The notes: generated by a model not told the origin, from the sequence alone. A stretch of 64,000 bases of DNA from an uncultured Polaribacter sp. (GCA_947497755.1 CANMHT010000001.1:124001-188000), one strand, 5' to 3'; shown: positions 8,183 to 18,166, counted from the first letter of the stretch. Made by a program: numbers and translations.

Positions 8183-8330
8183 GAGGTGAAAATTAAGTTG
8201 ATTTTTTTTGTAATATCAATTCTTCTTATAGTGATATTGATATATTTTTTCAATTGCTTTTGAAAAGTTTTAAAGAGTATTGTACTTTTACAAAGTAACC
8301 GTGTAATCATTAACACTTCAATTTTTTCTT

Positions 8331-9089
8331 ATGAAAATCATTATATCTCCAGCAAAGTCATTGGATTTTGAAACACCAGTAAAAACAAGTACGCACTCGC
8401 AAGCAAAATTTTTAGAAGACTCAGTTAAACTGAACAAGAAGTTAAAAACTTTATCTAGAAAAAAGATTGCTGAGTTTATGGGGATTTCTAAAGACTTGGC
8501 AGAGCTAAATTACCAACGTAATCAAGATTGGAGTTTGCCATTTACTACAGAAAATGCTAAGCAAGCTGTATTTGCATTTACAGGAGAAGTATATAGAGGA
8601 ATTGATGTTACAACTTTAGAAGAAGATAAGTTACCTGCATTACAAGATCGTTTACGTATTTTATCTGGCTTGTACGGTTTGCTAAAACCATTAGACTTGA
8701 TTCAACCTTATCGTTTAGAAATGGGAAAGAAGTTAAAAGTAGGCCGTAAAGAAAATTTATATCAGTTTTGGGGAGATAAAATTGCAGCATCATTAAATGA
8801 AGAAATGGAAGATGATGAATTACTTATCAACCTAGCTAGTTCAGAGTATTTTAAAGCAGTTAATAAAAAAGTATTAAAAGTACCTATGATTACACCTGTA
8901 TTTAAAGATTTTAAGAATGGACAATATAAAACGATTATGACATTTGCTAAAAAAGCACGTGGATTAATGGTACGTTTTATTGTAGAGAATGATATTCAAG
9001 ATTTAGACGGAATTAAAACATTTAATACCGACGGTTATGCTTTTGATGCCAATATGTCTACAGAAACAGAATTGGTATTTACTAGATAA
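8331..9089 (+). CDS. yaaA: Peroxide stress protein YaaA (DUF328)
   Basis: The 252-residue protein is a full-length YaaA, recognised by the opening MKIIISPAKSLDFETP and the block FTGEVYRGIDVTTL...LRILSGLYGLLKPLDLIQPYRLEMG. YaaA lowers intracellular free iron and limits oxidative DNA damage in E. coli and has DNA-binding activity; the mechanism in Bacteroidota is untested. It is divergent from the VOC gene. A promoter of the form TTTG-N20-TACTTTTA can be read just upstream, about 8262-8293. Confidence 0.93.
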   Translation: MKIIISPAKSLDFETPVKTSTHSQAKFLEDSVKLNKKLKTLSRKKIAEFMGISKDLAELNYQRNQDWSLPFTTENAKQAVFAFTGEVYRGIDVTTLEEDKLPALQDRLRILSGLYGLLKPLDLIQPYRLEMGKKLKVGRKENLYQFWGDKIAASLNEEMEDDELLINLASSEYFKAVNKKVLKVPMITPVFKDFKNGQYKTIMTFAKKARGLMVRFIVENDIQDLDGIKTFNTDGYAFDANMSTETELVFTR

Positions 9090-9169
9090 TTGTTTTAATA
9101 AATTTAAAAGTTGTAAAGTTGAAAGTTTATAAAGTTAAGTCTTAAGTTTTTGACTTTCAATATAAACCA

Positions 9170-9685
9170 ATGAATATACGAGAAGCAAATATTGCAGATG
9201 CAGAAATAATTTCTCAATTAGCACAAACAACTTTTGATGAAACTTTTGGACATCTTTTTCCGAATAGAGAAGTATTACTAGCGTATTTTGAAAAGACTTT
9301 TTCTTTAGAGAAAATACAAAGTAGTATTCAAAAAGAAAATAATGTGTTTTGGGTGGCTTTTGTAGAGGATATTCCTGTTGGATATGCAAAATTGAAAATA
9401 CACTCTCCTTCGCAATTTATAGCGAAAGAAAAAATAGGGCAGCTTCAAAAGATTTATGTGCTAAAAGAATATTTATCGATGAAAATTGGTTTGGAGTTAC
9501 AAAATACTTTATTGCAAAAAGCAAAAGAGTTAGGTAGAGAATATATTTGGTTATCGGTGTATAAAGAAAATTCGAGAGCGATTAATTTTTATAAGAAGAA
9601 TGCTTTTAATCAAATTGGAAAGCATCAGTTTCAAATAGGTCCTTATGTATTTGATTTTATAGCAATGAGTTTACTATTATCATAG
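9170..9685 (+). CDS. GNAT family N-acetyltransferase
   Basis: A 171-residue Gcn5-related acetyltransferase. The N-terminal IREANIADAEIISQLAQ and the C-terminal half with IWLSVYKENSRAINFYKKNAF are characteristic, while the acetyl-CoA pyrophosphate loop is degenerate (KIYVLKEYLSMKIGLEL). It resembles the other GNAT at 51245-51802, so the two may be paralogues. The acceptor is unknown. It follows yaaA by 80 bases that contain low-complexity repeats, so cotranscription is uncertain. Confidence 0.85.
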   Translation: MNIREANIADAEIISQLAQTTFDETFGHLFPNREVLLAYFEKTFSLEKIQSSIQKENNVFWVAFVEDIPVGYAKLKIHSPSQFIAKEKIGQLQKIYVLKEYLSMKIGLELQNTLLQKAKELGREYIWLSVYKENSRAINFYKKNAFNQIGKHQFQIGPYVFDFIAMSLLLS

Positions 9686-9757
9686 TAATTCACATTGTTT
9701 CTGAGTTGAAAGAATAAACTCTTTAAACTTTTGATTTTAGACTTTTCTGCTAAAGGA

Positions 9758-11182
9758 TTAACAATCTGCTAGTCCAACGGTTACAGCTAAACCACCTTCA
9801 GAAGTTTCTTTATAATTACGATTCATGTCTTTGGCAGTTTCCCACATGGTATCAATTACTTTGTCTAATGGAACTTTTGCTTCTTTTGGATCTGTTTCTA
9901 AAGCCAATTCAGCAGCATTAATTGCTTTTATAGCTCCCATAGCATTACGTTCTATACAAGGAACCTGTACCAAACCGCCAATAGGGTCACAAGTGAGTCC
10001 TAAATGATGTTCCATGGCAATTTCAGCAGCAACTAAACTTTGTGCAGGGCTACCTCCAAGTAATTCTGTTAAAGCTCCAGCTGCCATGGCAGAAGAAACA
10101 CCAATTTCTGCCTGACAACCTCCCATTGCAGCAGAAATAGTAGCATTCTTTTTGAAAATGCTCCCAATTTCACCTGCTACTAGTAAGAATTTTTTAATAT
10201 GTTCAAAGTCGGCATTGTGATTTTCGATGACTAAGTAGTACATTAAAACTGCTGGAATAACACCAGCGCTACCGTTTGTTGGAGCGGTAACCACTCTTCC
10301 TAAAGAAGCATTTACTTCGTTTACAGACAAAGCAAAACAGCTAACCCATTTTAAAATTTCTCTAAACTTAACTTCCGTATTTCTAATGGCATTAATCCAG
10401 TTAGATTTGTCGGTATATTCGGTGCCTTTAATTAATTTTTGATGTAAAGAAAGTGCTCTACGTTTTACATTTAATCCGCCAGGTAAAATACCCTCAGTAT
10501 GACAGCCAATATACATACATTCTAGCATTGTGTCCCAAACTCTATGCAGTTCTTTGTCAATTTCATCAGCAGACTTTAATTCCAATTCATTCTGAAAGAC
10601 AATCTCAGAAATAAGCTTGTCTTCATTTTCACAGTATTTTTCTAATTCTGTGGCTCTATTTATTGGATATGGAAAGTTCTTTTTAGTAAACTTATTATCT
10701 GCAGGTGCTTTGGTGTCTTCTTGAATTACAAAACCACCACCGATAGAATAATAAGTTTCTGTAGAAATGATAGCATCTTCTTGGTAAGCAATAAAAGTCA
10801 TTCCATTAGAATGAAAAGGTAAAAAGTCGCGATTAAAAACGACAGTATTTTCATCATAAGGAATTGCTTTTGTGCCATCTAATTGTAACAATTTAGTCTC
10901 TTTTATAGACGAAATAGTTGTTTCAATAGAATCAATCGGAATGTATTCTGGATCTGTACCACTTAAACCTAATAAGACAGCTAAATCTGTAGCATGTCCT
11001 TTACCAGTTAAAGATAAAGAACCGTATAAGTCAACATGAATATGAGTAATATTTTCGAAAATAACGGTGTCATGTAATTGTTGAATCCACTTTTGTGCGG
11101 CACGCCAAGGACCTAATGTGTGTGAGCTAGAAGGGCCAACACCAATCTTTAACATATCAAAAACACTAATAAACTGCGACAT
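9758..11182 (-). CDS. sdaA: L-serine ammonia-lyase, iron-sulfur, single chain
   Basis: This 474-residue enzyme deaminates L-serine to pyruvate and ammonia. Both the N-terminal beta domain (VFDMLKIGVGPSSSHTLGPWRAA) and the C-terminal alpha domain are fused in one chain. Candidate ligand cysteines for the 4Fe-4S cluster are in GCHTEG, MGGCQAEIG and LTCDPIGGLVQVPC. The gene is convergent with the GNAT and divergent from dnaK. Confidence 0.95.
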   Translation of the reverse strand: MSQFISVFDMLKIGVGPSSSHTLGPWRAAQKWIQQLHDTVIFENITHIHVDLYGSLSLTGKGHATDLAVLLGLSGTDPEYIPIDSIETTISSIKETKLLQLDGTKAIPYDENTVVFNRDFLPFHSNGMTFIAYQEDAIISTETYYSIGGGFVIQEDTKAPADNKFTKKNFPYPINRATELEKYCENEDKLISEIVFQNELELKSADEIDKELHRVWDTMLECMYIGCHTEGILPGGLNVKRRALSLHQKLIKGTEYTDKSNWINAIRNTEVKFREILKWVSCFALSVNEVNASLGRVVTAPTNGSAGVIPAVLMYYLVIENHNADFEHIKKFLLVAGEIGSIFKKNATISAAMGGCQAEIGVSSAMAAGALTELLGGSPAQSLVAAEIAMEHHLGLTCDPIGGLVQVPCIERNAMGAIKAINAAELALETDPKEAKVPLDKVIDTMWETAKDMNRNYKETSEGGLAVTVGLADC

Positions 11183-11269
11183 ATTTTATTTTTTGGCTAA
11201 AGTAAAAAAAACCTTGATTTAGAAAAGATATTTTTTTTGAATTTTACGACGTTCAATCATGATGAATTC

Positions 11270-11284
11270 TGTCAACCTGTCACA
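11270..11284 (+). promoter_or_regulatory. TGTCA-N3-TGTCACA element upstream of dnaK
   Basis: TGTCA-ACC-TGTCACA lies 119 bases before the dnaK ATG. The same arrangement, TGTCA-GTT-TGTCACA, occurs 75 bases before htpG at 56363-56349 on the other strand. Sharing between two heat-shock chaperone genes suggests a binding site for a stress regulator or part of an alternative promoter. Confidence 0.5.
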
Positions 11285-11403
11285 CTTTTTACAAGAGAAG
11301 TATTGAAAACTGACATTTTTATTTGGAAAATCTATTGGCATACAAATTGACTATAAGAGAAATGTAAAATCGAAAAACAACATTAATTATATAAATAAAC
11401 ATT

Positions 11404-13311
11404 ATGAGTAAGATTATAGGAATTGACTTAGGAACTACGAATTCATGTGTTTCTGTTATGGAAGGAAATGAGCCAGTTGTAATTCCTAATGCAGAAGGAA
11501 AAAGAACAACACCTTCTATTGTAGGTTTTGTTGAAGGAGGAGAACGTAAAGTAGGGGACCCTGCAAAAAGACAAGCAGTAACAAACCCAACAAAAACAGT
11601 TTACTCTATTAAGCGTTTTATGGGGAATAAATATTCTGAATCTCAAAAAGAAGCAGAAAGAGTTCCTTATAAAGTAGTAAAAGGAGATAATGATACACCA
11701 AGAGTAGATATTGATGGGCGTTTATATACACCACAAGAAGTATCTGCAATGGTATTGCAAAAAATGAAAAAGACTGCTGAGGATTATTTAGGACAAGATG
11801 TTTCTGAAGCAGTAATTACTGTACCAGCATATTTTAATGATGCACAAAGACAAGCTACAAAAGAAGCTGGTGAAATTGCAGGATTAAAAGTTCGTAGAAT
11901 TATTAACGAACCAACAGCTGCCGCTTTAGCTTATGGTTTAGATAAAAAAGGAGAAGACCAAAAAATCGTTGTATTCGACTTTGGTGGAGGAACACATGAT
12001 GTATCTATCTTAGAATTAGGAGACGGAGTTTTTGAAGTATTAGCAACAGATGGAGATACTCACTTAGGAGGAGATGATGTTGATGAAAAAATCATTAACT
12101 GGTTAGCAGAAGAGTTTCAAGCAGATGAAAATATGGACTTACGTAAAGATCCAATGGCTTTACAACGTTTAAAAGAAGCTGCAGAAAAAGCAAAGATTGA
12201 ATTATCTAGTACAACTTCTACAGAAATTAACTTGCCATATGTTACTGCTACAGCAAGTGGACCTAAACACTTAGTAAGAACATTAACAAAAGCAAAATTT
12301 GAGCAATTAATTGACGATTTAGTAAAGAGAACTATTGAACCATGTGCTACAGCTTTAAAGAACGCTGGTTTATCTACTTCTGATATTGATGAGGTAATTT
12401 TAGTAGGAGGTTCTACACGTATTCCTGCGGTACAAGAAGCAGTAGAAAAGTTCTTTGGAAAAGCGCCAAGTAAAGGAGTAAACCCAGATGAGGTTGTTGC
12501 TTTAGGAGCTGCAATTCAAGGTGGAGTTTTAACTGGAGATGTAAAGGATGTATTATTATTAGATGTTACTCCGTTGTCTTTAGGAATCGAAACAATGGGG
12601 AATGTATTTACAAAGTTAATCGAAGCAAATACTACTATTCCTACTAAAAAATCGCAAGTATTCTCTACAGCTGTAGATAATCAGCCTTCAGTAGAAATTC
12701 ACGTATTACAAGGTGAAAGAGCAATGGCAGCAGATAACAAAACAATTGGACGTTTCCATTTAGATGGTATTCCACCAGCAGGAAGAGGAATTCCACAAAT
12801 TGAAGTAACTTTTGATATTGATGCCAATGGTATTATTAAAGTATCTGCTTTAGATAAAGGAACAAACAAATCTCACGAGATTAGAATCGAAGCTTCATCT
12901 GGATTATCTGAAGAAGAAATTGAGAAAATGAAAGCAGAAGCAGAAGCAAATGCAGATGCTGATAAAGCTGCAAAAGAAACTGCAGAAAAAATTAATGGAG
13001 CAGACGGAATGATTTTCCAAACAGAAAAGCAATTAAAAGAGTTTGGAGATAAATTATCTGATGATAAAAAAGCACCGATTGAAGCTGCATTAACAGAATT
13101 AAAAGCTGCTCACGAATCTAAAGACCTTGCACAAATTGATGCTGCAATGGAAAAGATTAATGAAGCTTGGAAAGCTGCTTCTGAAGAAATGTATAAAGCA
13201 GAACAAGAAGCGCAAGCAGGAGGAGCTGCAGGAGCTCAACAAGGTCAAGCACAAGGAAATGCTGATGCTGGAGATGCTGTAGAAGATGTAGACTTTGAAG
13301 AAGTAAAGTAG
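11404..13311 (+). CDS. dnaK: Molecular chaperone DnaK (Hsp70)
   Basis: A complete 635-residue Hsp70. The ATPase domain has [13 protein letters not shown] at the N-terminus, the phosphate-2 region [12 protein letters not shown] (His where many bacteria have Phe) and [11 protein letters not shown]. The substrate-binding domain and a Gly/Ala/Gln-rich C-terminal tail ending EDVDFEEVK follow, the tail being the usual co-chaperone-recognition end. DnaK refolds and protects proteins with DnaJ and GrpE, which are not in this window. It is monocistronic: its own terminator follows, and a chaperone-shared element lies upstream. Confidence 0.98.
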   Translation: MSKIIGIDLGTTNSCVSVMEGNEPVVIPNAEGKRTTPSIVGFVEGGERKVGDPAKRQAVTNPTKTVYSIKRFMGNKYSESQKEAERVPYKVVKGDNDTPRVDIDGRLYTPQEVSAMVLQKMKKTAEDYLGQDVSEAVITVPAYFNDAQRQATKEAGEIAGLKVRRIINEPTAAALAYGLDKKGEDQKIVVFDFGGGTHDVSILELGDGVFEVLATDGDTHLGGDDVDEKIINWLAEEFQADENMDLRKDPMALQRLKEAAEKAKIELSSTTSTEINLPYVTATASGPKHLVRTLTKAKFEQLIDDLVKRTIEPCATALKNAGLSTSDIDEVILVGGSTRIPAVQEAVEKFFGKAPSKGVNPDEVVALGAAIQGGVLTGDVKDVLLLDVTPLSLGIETMGNVFTKLIEANTTIPTKKSQVFSTAVDNQPSVEIHVLQGERAMAADNKTIGRFHLDGIPPAGRGIPQIEVTFDIDANGIIKVSALDKGTNKSHEIRIEASSGLSEEEIEKMKAEAEANADADKAAKETAEKINGADGMIFQTEKQLKEFGDKLSDDKKAPIEAALTELKAAHESKDLAQIDAAMEKINEAWKAASEEMYKAEQEAQAGGAAGAQQGQAQGNADAGDAVEDVDFEEVK

Positions 13312-13341
13312 TTTTAAAGAAAATAAAAACTTCTATATACT

Positions 13342-13374
13342 AAAAAGCGCAACCAATTTATGGTTGCGCTTTTT
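13342..13374 (+). terminator. Intrinsic terminator after dnaK
   Basis: A 14-bp perfect stem (core GCGCAACCA / TGGTTGCGC, flanked by A and T runs) with a 5-nt loop is followed by T-rich sequence, 30 bases after the dnaK stop. Confidence 0.9.
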
Positions 13375-13453
13375 GCTTTAAAAAAAGTAATTTTTATGCC
13401 GATAAGGTTTTTTATTTGCCTAACTTTAAGAGCCCTAAATAATTACCTTAACA

Positions 13454-14080
13454 TTGAAAAATAATATTGTTATTTGCGAAGACCATCCTATTTATGCAAA
13501 AGGGATGAATGACTTTTTAAAAAAGCATTTTAATATTGTTGGAGTTTTTAATAATGGTAAAGCTACCCTAGAATTTTTAAGAGAAAATTCGGCCGATATT
13601 CTTCTGTTAGATTTAAATATGGAAGAAATGAATGGTATGGAAGTAGTAAAAACTCTTAGACAAAAAAACAATCCAATAAAGATTGTCATTATTAGTATGT
13701 ATAATGATAAAATACTAATAGAGAAATGTCAGAAATTAGGAGTAAACGCTTATTGTAATAAGCAGGTTGTAAATAGTGAGTTATTAAGGATTTTGGGCAA
13801 TTTAGAAGAGAATACTTTTTTAGTTGATTCAAGTTTAAAAGAGAAGTTACGAAGTCATCATGTGTCACATAAAAAAGAAGATTTTGAGAAAAAACATTTA
13901 CTTACCAAAAGAGAAAAGGAATTAATTTCTTTATTTTCTGAAGGGCTTTCGAATAAAGAAATTGCCAATAAGTTAAGTGTAAGTAGTTTTACGATTGATA
14001 CTCATAAAAAAAATATTTTTAGAAAACTAGATATTAAAACAACTGTAGAGTTAGTAAAGTTTTACTATGAGAATTTTTAA
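13454..14080 (+). CDS. Response regulator, NarL/LuxR type
   Basis: A 208-residue two-domain regulator. The receiver domain has the acidic pair ED at residues 9-10 and phosphoacceptor D53 in ILLLDLNM. The C-terminal LuxR helix-turn-helix is LTKREKELISLFSEGLSNKEIANKLSVSS followed by the dimerisation helix. The start is TTG 13454, the only start candidate between the upstream stop and the receiver. Its last 14 bases overlap the start of the histidine kinase gene, so the two are translationally coupled cognate partners. Target genes are unknown. Confidence 0.9.
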   Translation: MKNNIVICEDHPIYAKGMNDFLKKHFNIVGVFNNGKATLEFLRENSADILLLDLNMEEMNGMEVVKTLRQKNNPIKIVIISMYNDKILIEKCQKLGVNAYCNKQVVNSELLRILGNLEENTFLVDSSLKEKLRSHHVSHKKEDFEKKHLLTKREKELISLFSEGLSNKEIANKLSVSSFTIDTHKKNIFRKLDIKTTVELVKFYYENF

Positions 14081-14303
14081 ACATTTTCTTGTTCTTTTTT
14101 TGGTGATTTTTTGTTCCTCTTTTTCTTTTTCTCAAGAAAAATTTCAGGTAAATAAGAATTTTAAAACTATAAAATTTGATACTTATATAAAGGTACATAA
14201 GACATTAAAAAATCAAACAGCAAATGAGATAGCAGCAAATGAGAATATAAAATGGAAACAAGTAAAGGCTCTTATGGGTTTTCTAAAGAATTTTATTGGC
14301 TAA
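14067..14303 (+). pseudogene. 5' fragment of the histidine kinase gene (signal peptide end), separated by a frameshift
   Basis: This frame encodes a signal peptide (MRIFKHFLVLFLVIFCSSFSFSQ) and the beginning of a sensor domain, then leaves frame. Its start overlaps the response regulator stop, as expected for the true kinase start. The rest of the sensor continues in the -1 frame from 14252. Adding one A to the four-A run at 14249-14252 would join the frames, giving ...ENIKMETSKGSYGF. It is therefore not an independent gene: it is either a true mutation, a phase-variable site, or a sequence error. Confidence 0.8.
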
Positions 14304-15898
14304 AATTTGCAGTTGAAAATACAGAAAATTCAAAACAAGAATTGTTCTTAGAAATAAACAATCCACATATAAAATATATTGAGTATTATGAATTAAATAG
14401 AGATACCTATACATTAAAATATCATTGTGGAGATTATTTGCCCTTTGATACCAGACCAATTGACAATGAAAAATTTATATTTCCTATAGTTTTATCAGCT
14501 AAAGAAGCAGCACATATTTTATTAAAAGTAGATAAAAGAAATACATCAGTTAGTTTTCCTGCTTACTTATGGAATCAAAATGAATTTATTAAAGAAAGTA
14601 GTAAGTATAAATTAATTCGAGGTATTTTTTATGGCGGATTTGTATTTTGCTTTTTGTTTAGCACTATCAGTTTTTTCTTTTTAAGAAAACAGGTGTATTT
14701 ATGGTACAGTTTATACATTTTAGCATCAAGTCTGTATCTATTTACCACCATGGGATATTCTTTTCAATATTTGTATCCTAATCAAGTAATTTTCACTTCT
14801 TTTTTTAGAATTGTAACATTAATTTTTGGAGCCATATTTTTACTGAAATTTACTCAGAGTTTGTTGGGAACAAAAAAATATGCTTCTAAAACACATCAAT
14901 TAATTAATAGTATCGTTGTTGGATATATTATCTCTATAACCATACAATTTCTTTTTCCAAGTTTTTATAAAGCACATATCACCTTTATGGTAAAAGGAGT
15001 ATACGTTTTGTTATTATTATCAACGATAAGTTATTTTTTAGCGGCATTTTTCACCTATTCACAACAAAAAGAAAAGGTGAAATTATACTTGGCATCATTT
15101 GGGGCGTTGTTTATTTGTGGTGCAATTTCTCTGCTTTTAGAATATGGTTGGGCTTTAGAGTATAGGCCTTATATTTCACTATTGTTTATAGGTACTTTAT
15201 TAGAAGTTGTTGTGTTAGGGGTGAGTTTGTTAAATGATGTGCGTTTAACGTATAGAGAAAAAAGTAATTTAACGAAAAAAGTTGCTGAAAAACAACAAGA
15301 AATAACCCAAGCTTTTATTGATGGAATGGAAAAAGAAAAGCAAATTATTTCTAATGAATTGCATGATGATATTGGCAGTAGAATGGCTAACTTTTTAAGA
15401 CTGGTAGATCATGAAAAAGAAATTTCTACGAGTTCAAGAAATAAGTTAACAGATATTATTGATGACATTCGTAAGATATCACACCAATTATCTCCAAAAA
15501 AAGGAAACCTGTTATCATTTAAAGAACGATTGACCAATGCTATTGAAGAAACTTTTTTCAATTCAGGGATTAAGTATGATTTTCAGTTTTTAGGAAACCA
15601 TACTTTTCTAGAAGAGAAAGAAGCTTTAAATATATATAGAATACTACAAGAAATATTACACAACGTATTAAAGCATTCTAAAGCAACAACAGTAGAAATC
15701 CAGTTTGTGAATTTTGAAAATGAATTAACACTTACAGTAGAAGATAATGGTGTTGGTTTTGATGTAGAAAAAAAAGCTGCTGGTATTGGTCTTGAAAACA
15801 TAAAAAAAAGAGTAGAGTATCTAAATGGAGATATCGAAATATCATCGGTAAAAAATAAAGGAACTTTTATTGTGATTGTGATTCCGAATAAAGAATAA
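14252..15898 (+). CDS. Sensor histidine kinase, 7TMR-DISM type (main part, frameshifted at the 5' end)
   Basis: The 548 residues in this frame contain most of a 7TMR-DISM extracellular sensor domain (GFSKEFYWLKFAVEN), about seven transmembrane helices (roughly residues 120-330), a coiled coil, the HisKA_3 box with phospho-acceptor H371 in NELHDDIGSRM, and an HATPase_c domain with ILHNVLKHSKA and VEDNGVGFD...GIGLENIKKRVE. The partner is the LuxR-type regulator immediately upstream. No signal peptide precedes this frame; it is in the separate frame at 14067. As sequenced, a functional membrane kinase would need frame restoration or re-initiation at ATG 14252, which would remove the export signal. 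Confidence 0.88.
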   Translation: METSKGSYGFSKEFYWLKFAVENTENSKQELFLEINNPHIKYIEYYELNRDTYTLKYHCGDYLPFDTRPIDNEKFIFPIVLSAKEAAHILLKVDKRNTSVSFPAYLWNQNEFIKESSKYKLIRGIFYGGFVFCFLFSTISFFFLRKQVYLWYSLYILASSLYLFTTMGYSFQYLYPNQVIFTSFFRIVTLIFGAIFLLKFTQSLLGTKKYASKTHQLINSIVVGYIISITIQFLFPSFYKAHITFMVKGVYVLLLLSTISYFLAAFFTYSQQKEKVKLYLASFGALFICGAISLLLEYGWALEYRPYISLLFIGTLLEVVVLGVSLLNDVRLTYREKSNLTKKVAEKQQEITQAFIDGMEKEKQIISNELHDDIGSRMANFLRLVDHEKEISTSSRNKLTDIIDDIRKISHQLSPKKGNLLSFKERLTNAIEETFFNSGIKYDFQFLGNHTFLEEKEALNIYRILQEILHNVLKHSKATTVEIQFVNFENELTLTVEDNGVGFDVEKKAAGIGLENIKKRVEYLNGDIEISSVKNKGTFIVIVIPNKE

Positions 15899-15906
15899 AT
15901 ACTGTG

Positions 15907-15932
15907 AAAAATACCTTATTTGAGGTATTTTT
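15907..15932 (+). terminator. Intrinsic terminator after the histidine kinase
   Basis: A 10-bp perfect stem AAAAATACCT / AGGTATTTTT with a 6-nt loop is followed by more Ts, eight bases after the stop. Confidence 0.85.
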
Positions 15933-15980
15933 TTTGACATAAGTGATAGGTAATTTTACCTAAAATTAAACCACTCGCTT

Positions 15981-17561
15981 ATGATTCCAAAAACTACACT
16001 TACACTATTATTTTTGTTTTTAATTTCTTCTTCATTTGCCCAAACGGTTAATATTCCAGATGCAAATTTTGAACAAGCTCTAATTGACTTAAATATAGAT
16101 TCTGATGGAGAAGTTAATCAATCAGTTTTAACGGCGGATATTGCTGCTGTTACAACATTAGATGTTTCAAATAGAAAAATAAAAGATTTAACAGGAATAG
16201 CATCTTTTACAGAATTAGTAACTTTAATTTGCCATACGAATGAGTTAATTGAGTTAGATTTAAGTAAAAACACCAAACTATTTAATTTAAATTGTGATAA
16301 TAATTACTTAATTAATTTAAACGTAAAGAACGGCAACAATACCAATGTGAAATTTGGCGGAGGTAATTATAGTGCTCTGAATAACCGACTATTTTGTATA
16401 AATGTTGATTTCCAAGCACAGTTTTCTCCTTTTGTACCAGGAACAACTCGTTGGATTAAATCTGACGACGAGGTAAAAGGTTTTAGTGAGAATTGTGAAG
16501 GTATAGATGTAATGCCGTTTATAGCTTCTTTCCCAGCACAAATTATTGCCATATTACAAGAAAAAGCAGATACTAATAAAGATGGAAAATTACTATTAGG
16601 AGAAGTACAAGCTTTTGTTGGTGAGATGGATTTGTCTTCTATAGCTGGCATAACTGATTTGTCATTTTTAGATTCTTTTGTAAATATTAAAGGCTTAAAC
16701 TTAGGAAGTAGTAATTTATCGTCTATTGATTTTTCTAAATTTAGAGATTTAAAAAACTTAGATTTAAGTGATAATGATGCTTTACAAAGTTTAGATTTAT
16801 CAAAAAATCCAGAGTTAGCCTCATTAGTTGCTACAGGAAGTGACTTGTTAGAGTCGTTAAATTTATCAAACAATAAGTTATTAAAAGAGTTGGTGTTAAA
16901 AAATTGTCCATTAGTAAAAGCACTTGATATATCTACAGTTTCAGAACTAGATAGTTTGGTAGCCAAAGGGAATACACTGTTAAATACCATTACGTTTGGC
17001 ACACAAAATTCTGGAAAGAAGAATAAAAGTCAGAAAAATGTCAATACTAAATTAAAAACAATTGATGTCAGTAATAATGCATTAACAAGTTTAGATATAT
17101 CAAGTTTTCCTAATGTAAATAAAATCATTGTAAACAATAACTCACTCACTAGTTTAAAGGTGAATAACGGAAACAATGCGAGCATTAGTAATTCTAATTT
17201 TGATGCAAGAAATAATAATTTAACTTCTATTGTTGTTGATGATGCTACATTTTCAACTGCTAATTGGACAAATATTGACGCTGGTACAACTTTTATTAGT
17301 GGAACTTTATCTGTAGAATCTGAGGTATTGGCATCTATGATTAAAATTTATCCTAATCCATTTGTAGAACACATTAATATTAAGTTAGATAAAGGGATTG
17401 TTATCAAAAGAATATCGCTAAAAGATACCAACGGAAAAAGCATTTCTTCTTTTCCTGTAAATAATACAAGTCAAATTGATGTTTCTAACTTATCTAGCGG
17501 AATGTATTTACTCATTATAGAAACTGATAAAGGAATAGCATCTAAAAAAATAGTAAAATAA
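15981..17561 (+). CDS. Secreted leucine-rich-repeat protein with EF-hand and T9SS sorting domain
   Basis: A 526-residue exported protein. It has a signal peptide (residues 1-20, ending SSSFAQ), then repeats of the bacterial LRR type such as LKNLDLSDNDALQSLDLSKNPEL. About residues 195-210 hold an EF-hand-like calcium loop, DTNKDGKLLLGE. The last 80 residues are a type A T9SS C-terminal domain, with IKIYPNPF and the ending SSGMYLLIIETDKGIASKKIVK-like pattern. It is expected to cross the outer membrane by the type IX system and be surface attached or released. It stands between two terminators, so it is monocistronic. The ligand is unknown. Confidence 0.88.
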   Translation: MIPKTTLTLLFLFLISSSFAQTVNIPDANFEQALIDLNIDSDGEVNQSVLTADIAAVTTLDVSNRKIKDLTGIASFTELVTLICHTNELIELDLSKNTKLFNLNCDNNYLINLNVKNGNNTNVKFGGGNYSALNNRLFCINVDFQAQFSPFVPGTTRWIKSDDEVKGFSENCEGIDVMPFIASFPAQIIAILQEKADTNKDGKLLLGEVQAFVGEMDLSSIAGITDLSFLDSFVNIKGLNLGSSNLSSIDFSKFRDLKNLDLSDNDALQSLDLSKNPELASLVATGSDLLESLNLSNNKLLKELVLKNCPLVKALDISTVSELDSLVAKGNTLLNTITFGTQNSGKKNKSQKNVNTKLKTIDVSNNALTSLDISSFPNVNKIIVNNNSLTSLKVNNGNNASISNSNFDARNNNLTSIVVDDATFSTANWTNIDAGTTFISGTLSVESEVLASMIKIYPNPFVEHINIKLDKGIVIKRISLKDTNGKSISSFPVNNTSQIDVSNLSSGMYLLIIETDKGIASKKIVK

Positions 17562-17582
17562 GTATATTATCTATGAAAAAGT

Positions 17583-17612
17583 AAAACGCAATCATTAATT
17601 TGGTTGCGTTTT
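17583..17612 (+). terminator. Intrinsic terminator after the LRR protein
   Basis: An 11-bp stem with one G-T pair (AAAACGCAATC / GGTTGCGTTTT), an 8-nt loop and a T run lie about 20 bases after the stop. Confidence 0.85.
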
Positions 17613-17698
17613 TTAATTTTAAAAACTTTCTTTTGAAAAGCTATAATAAAACTAATTTTTTCAAACATACTTTTTGCCAGTTTGAGCAAGTATCACAA

Positions 17699-18166
17699 AT
17701 GCATATCAATCAAAATAAAATGCATTATAAGAGCAAAGCTGGTAGTAAATACTTTTATACAGAAGAAGGAGTATATCGCTATTCTAATCATTGGGGAAGA
17801 GTGGCTAATTGTAGATGGAGATTGTTGTCAAGTGAAAAAATAAAGAGTCAAAATTACCATTTAGGTTTTGCAAAATGGACAGACTTTTACCCGCTTAAAG
17901 AGACAGAAAAACAGTTCTATATTTTAGTAGATTATCATCTTAAGACTGTAAATTTTTATCATAAAGAAACGAATCCAGAGGCTTTTTTGTTTTTTGCAAG
18001 TACGGCTCAAAAAAAAGTAAAAAAAATAAAGCAGTTGTTAGTAGAAGAAAGTTGGGCAAAATATTTTGAATTACCGATAGATGAGCTGCGAGAAAAAATT
18101 ATTACAGAATACATTAACTCGAATATATCTTTGCAAGAAATAAAAAGATTGTATAAATACAAGTAA
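17699..18166 (+). CDS. Conserved-looking hypothetical protein
   Basis: I do not recognise this 155-residue soluble protein. It has no signal peptide or transmembrane segment; it is basic and aromatic-rich (EEGVYRYSNHWGRVANCRWRL) and ends in a lysine-rich helical region. A frame open from TTG 17600 would begin inside the preceding terminator, so I chose ATG 17699; ATG 17720 and TTG 17633 are alternatives. The promoter of the following MBOAT gene overlaps its 3' end, so the two need not share a transcript. Confidence 0.7.
   Translation: MHINQNKMHYKSKAGSKYFYTEEGVYRYSNHWGRVANCRWRLLSSEKIKSQNYHLGFAKWTDFYPLKETEKQFYILVDYHLKTVNFYHKETNPEAFLFFASTAQKKVKKIKQLLVEESWAKYFELPIDELREKIITEYINSNISLQEIKRLYKYK

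Noticed and set aside
8131..8316. A 61-residue minus-strand open frame upstream of the VOC gene
   Set aside because: It covers the divergent promoter region, including a -7 box and a palindrome, and has no family features.
13384..13440. A vegetative promoter for the LuxR-type response regulator
   Set aside because: TAACTTTA is only a partial -7 match and no -33 TTG occurs at a valid spacing.
14245..14262. Programmed -1 ribosomal frameshift in the histidine kinase
   Set aside because: The junction region lacks an X XXY YYZ slippery heptamer in the upstream frame and has no clear downstream pseudoknot, so a one-base deletion or error is the simpler explanation.
16367..17002. A 211-residue open frame antisense to the LRR protein
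   Set aside because: It is a by-product of the repetitive, serine/leucine-rich LRR coding sequence; it has no start signal, no domain and low-complexity composition.
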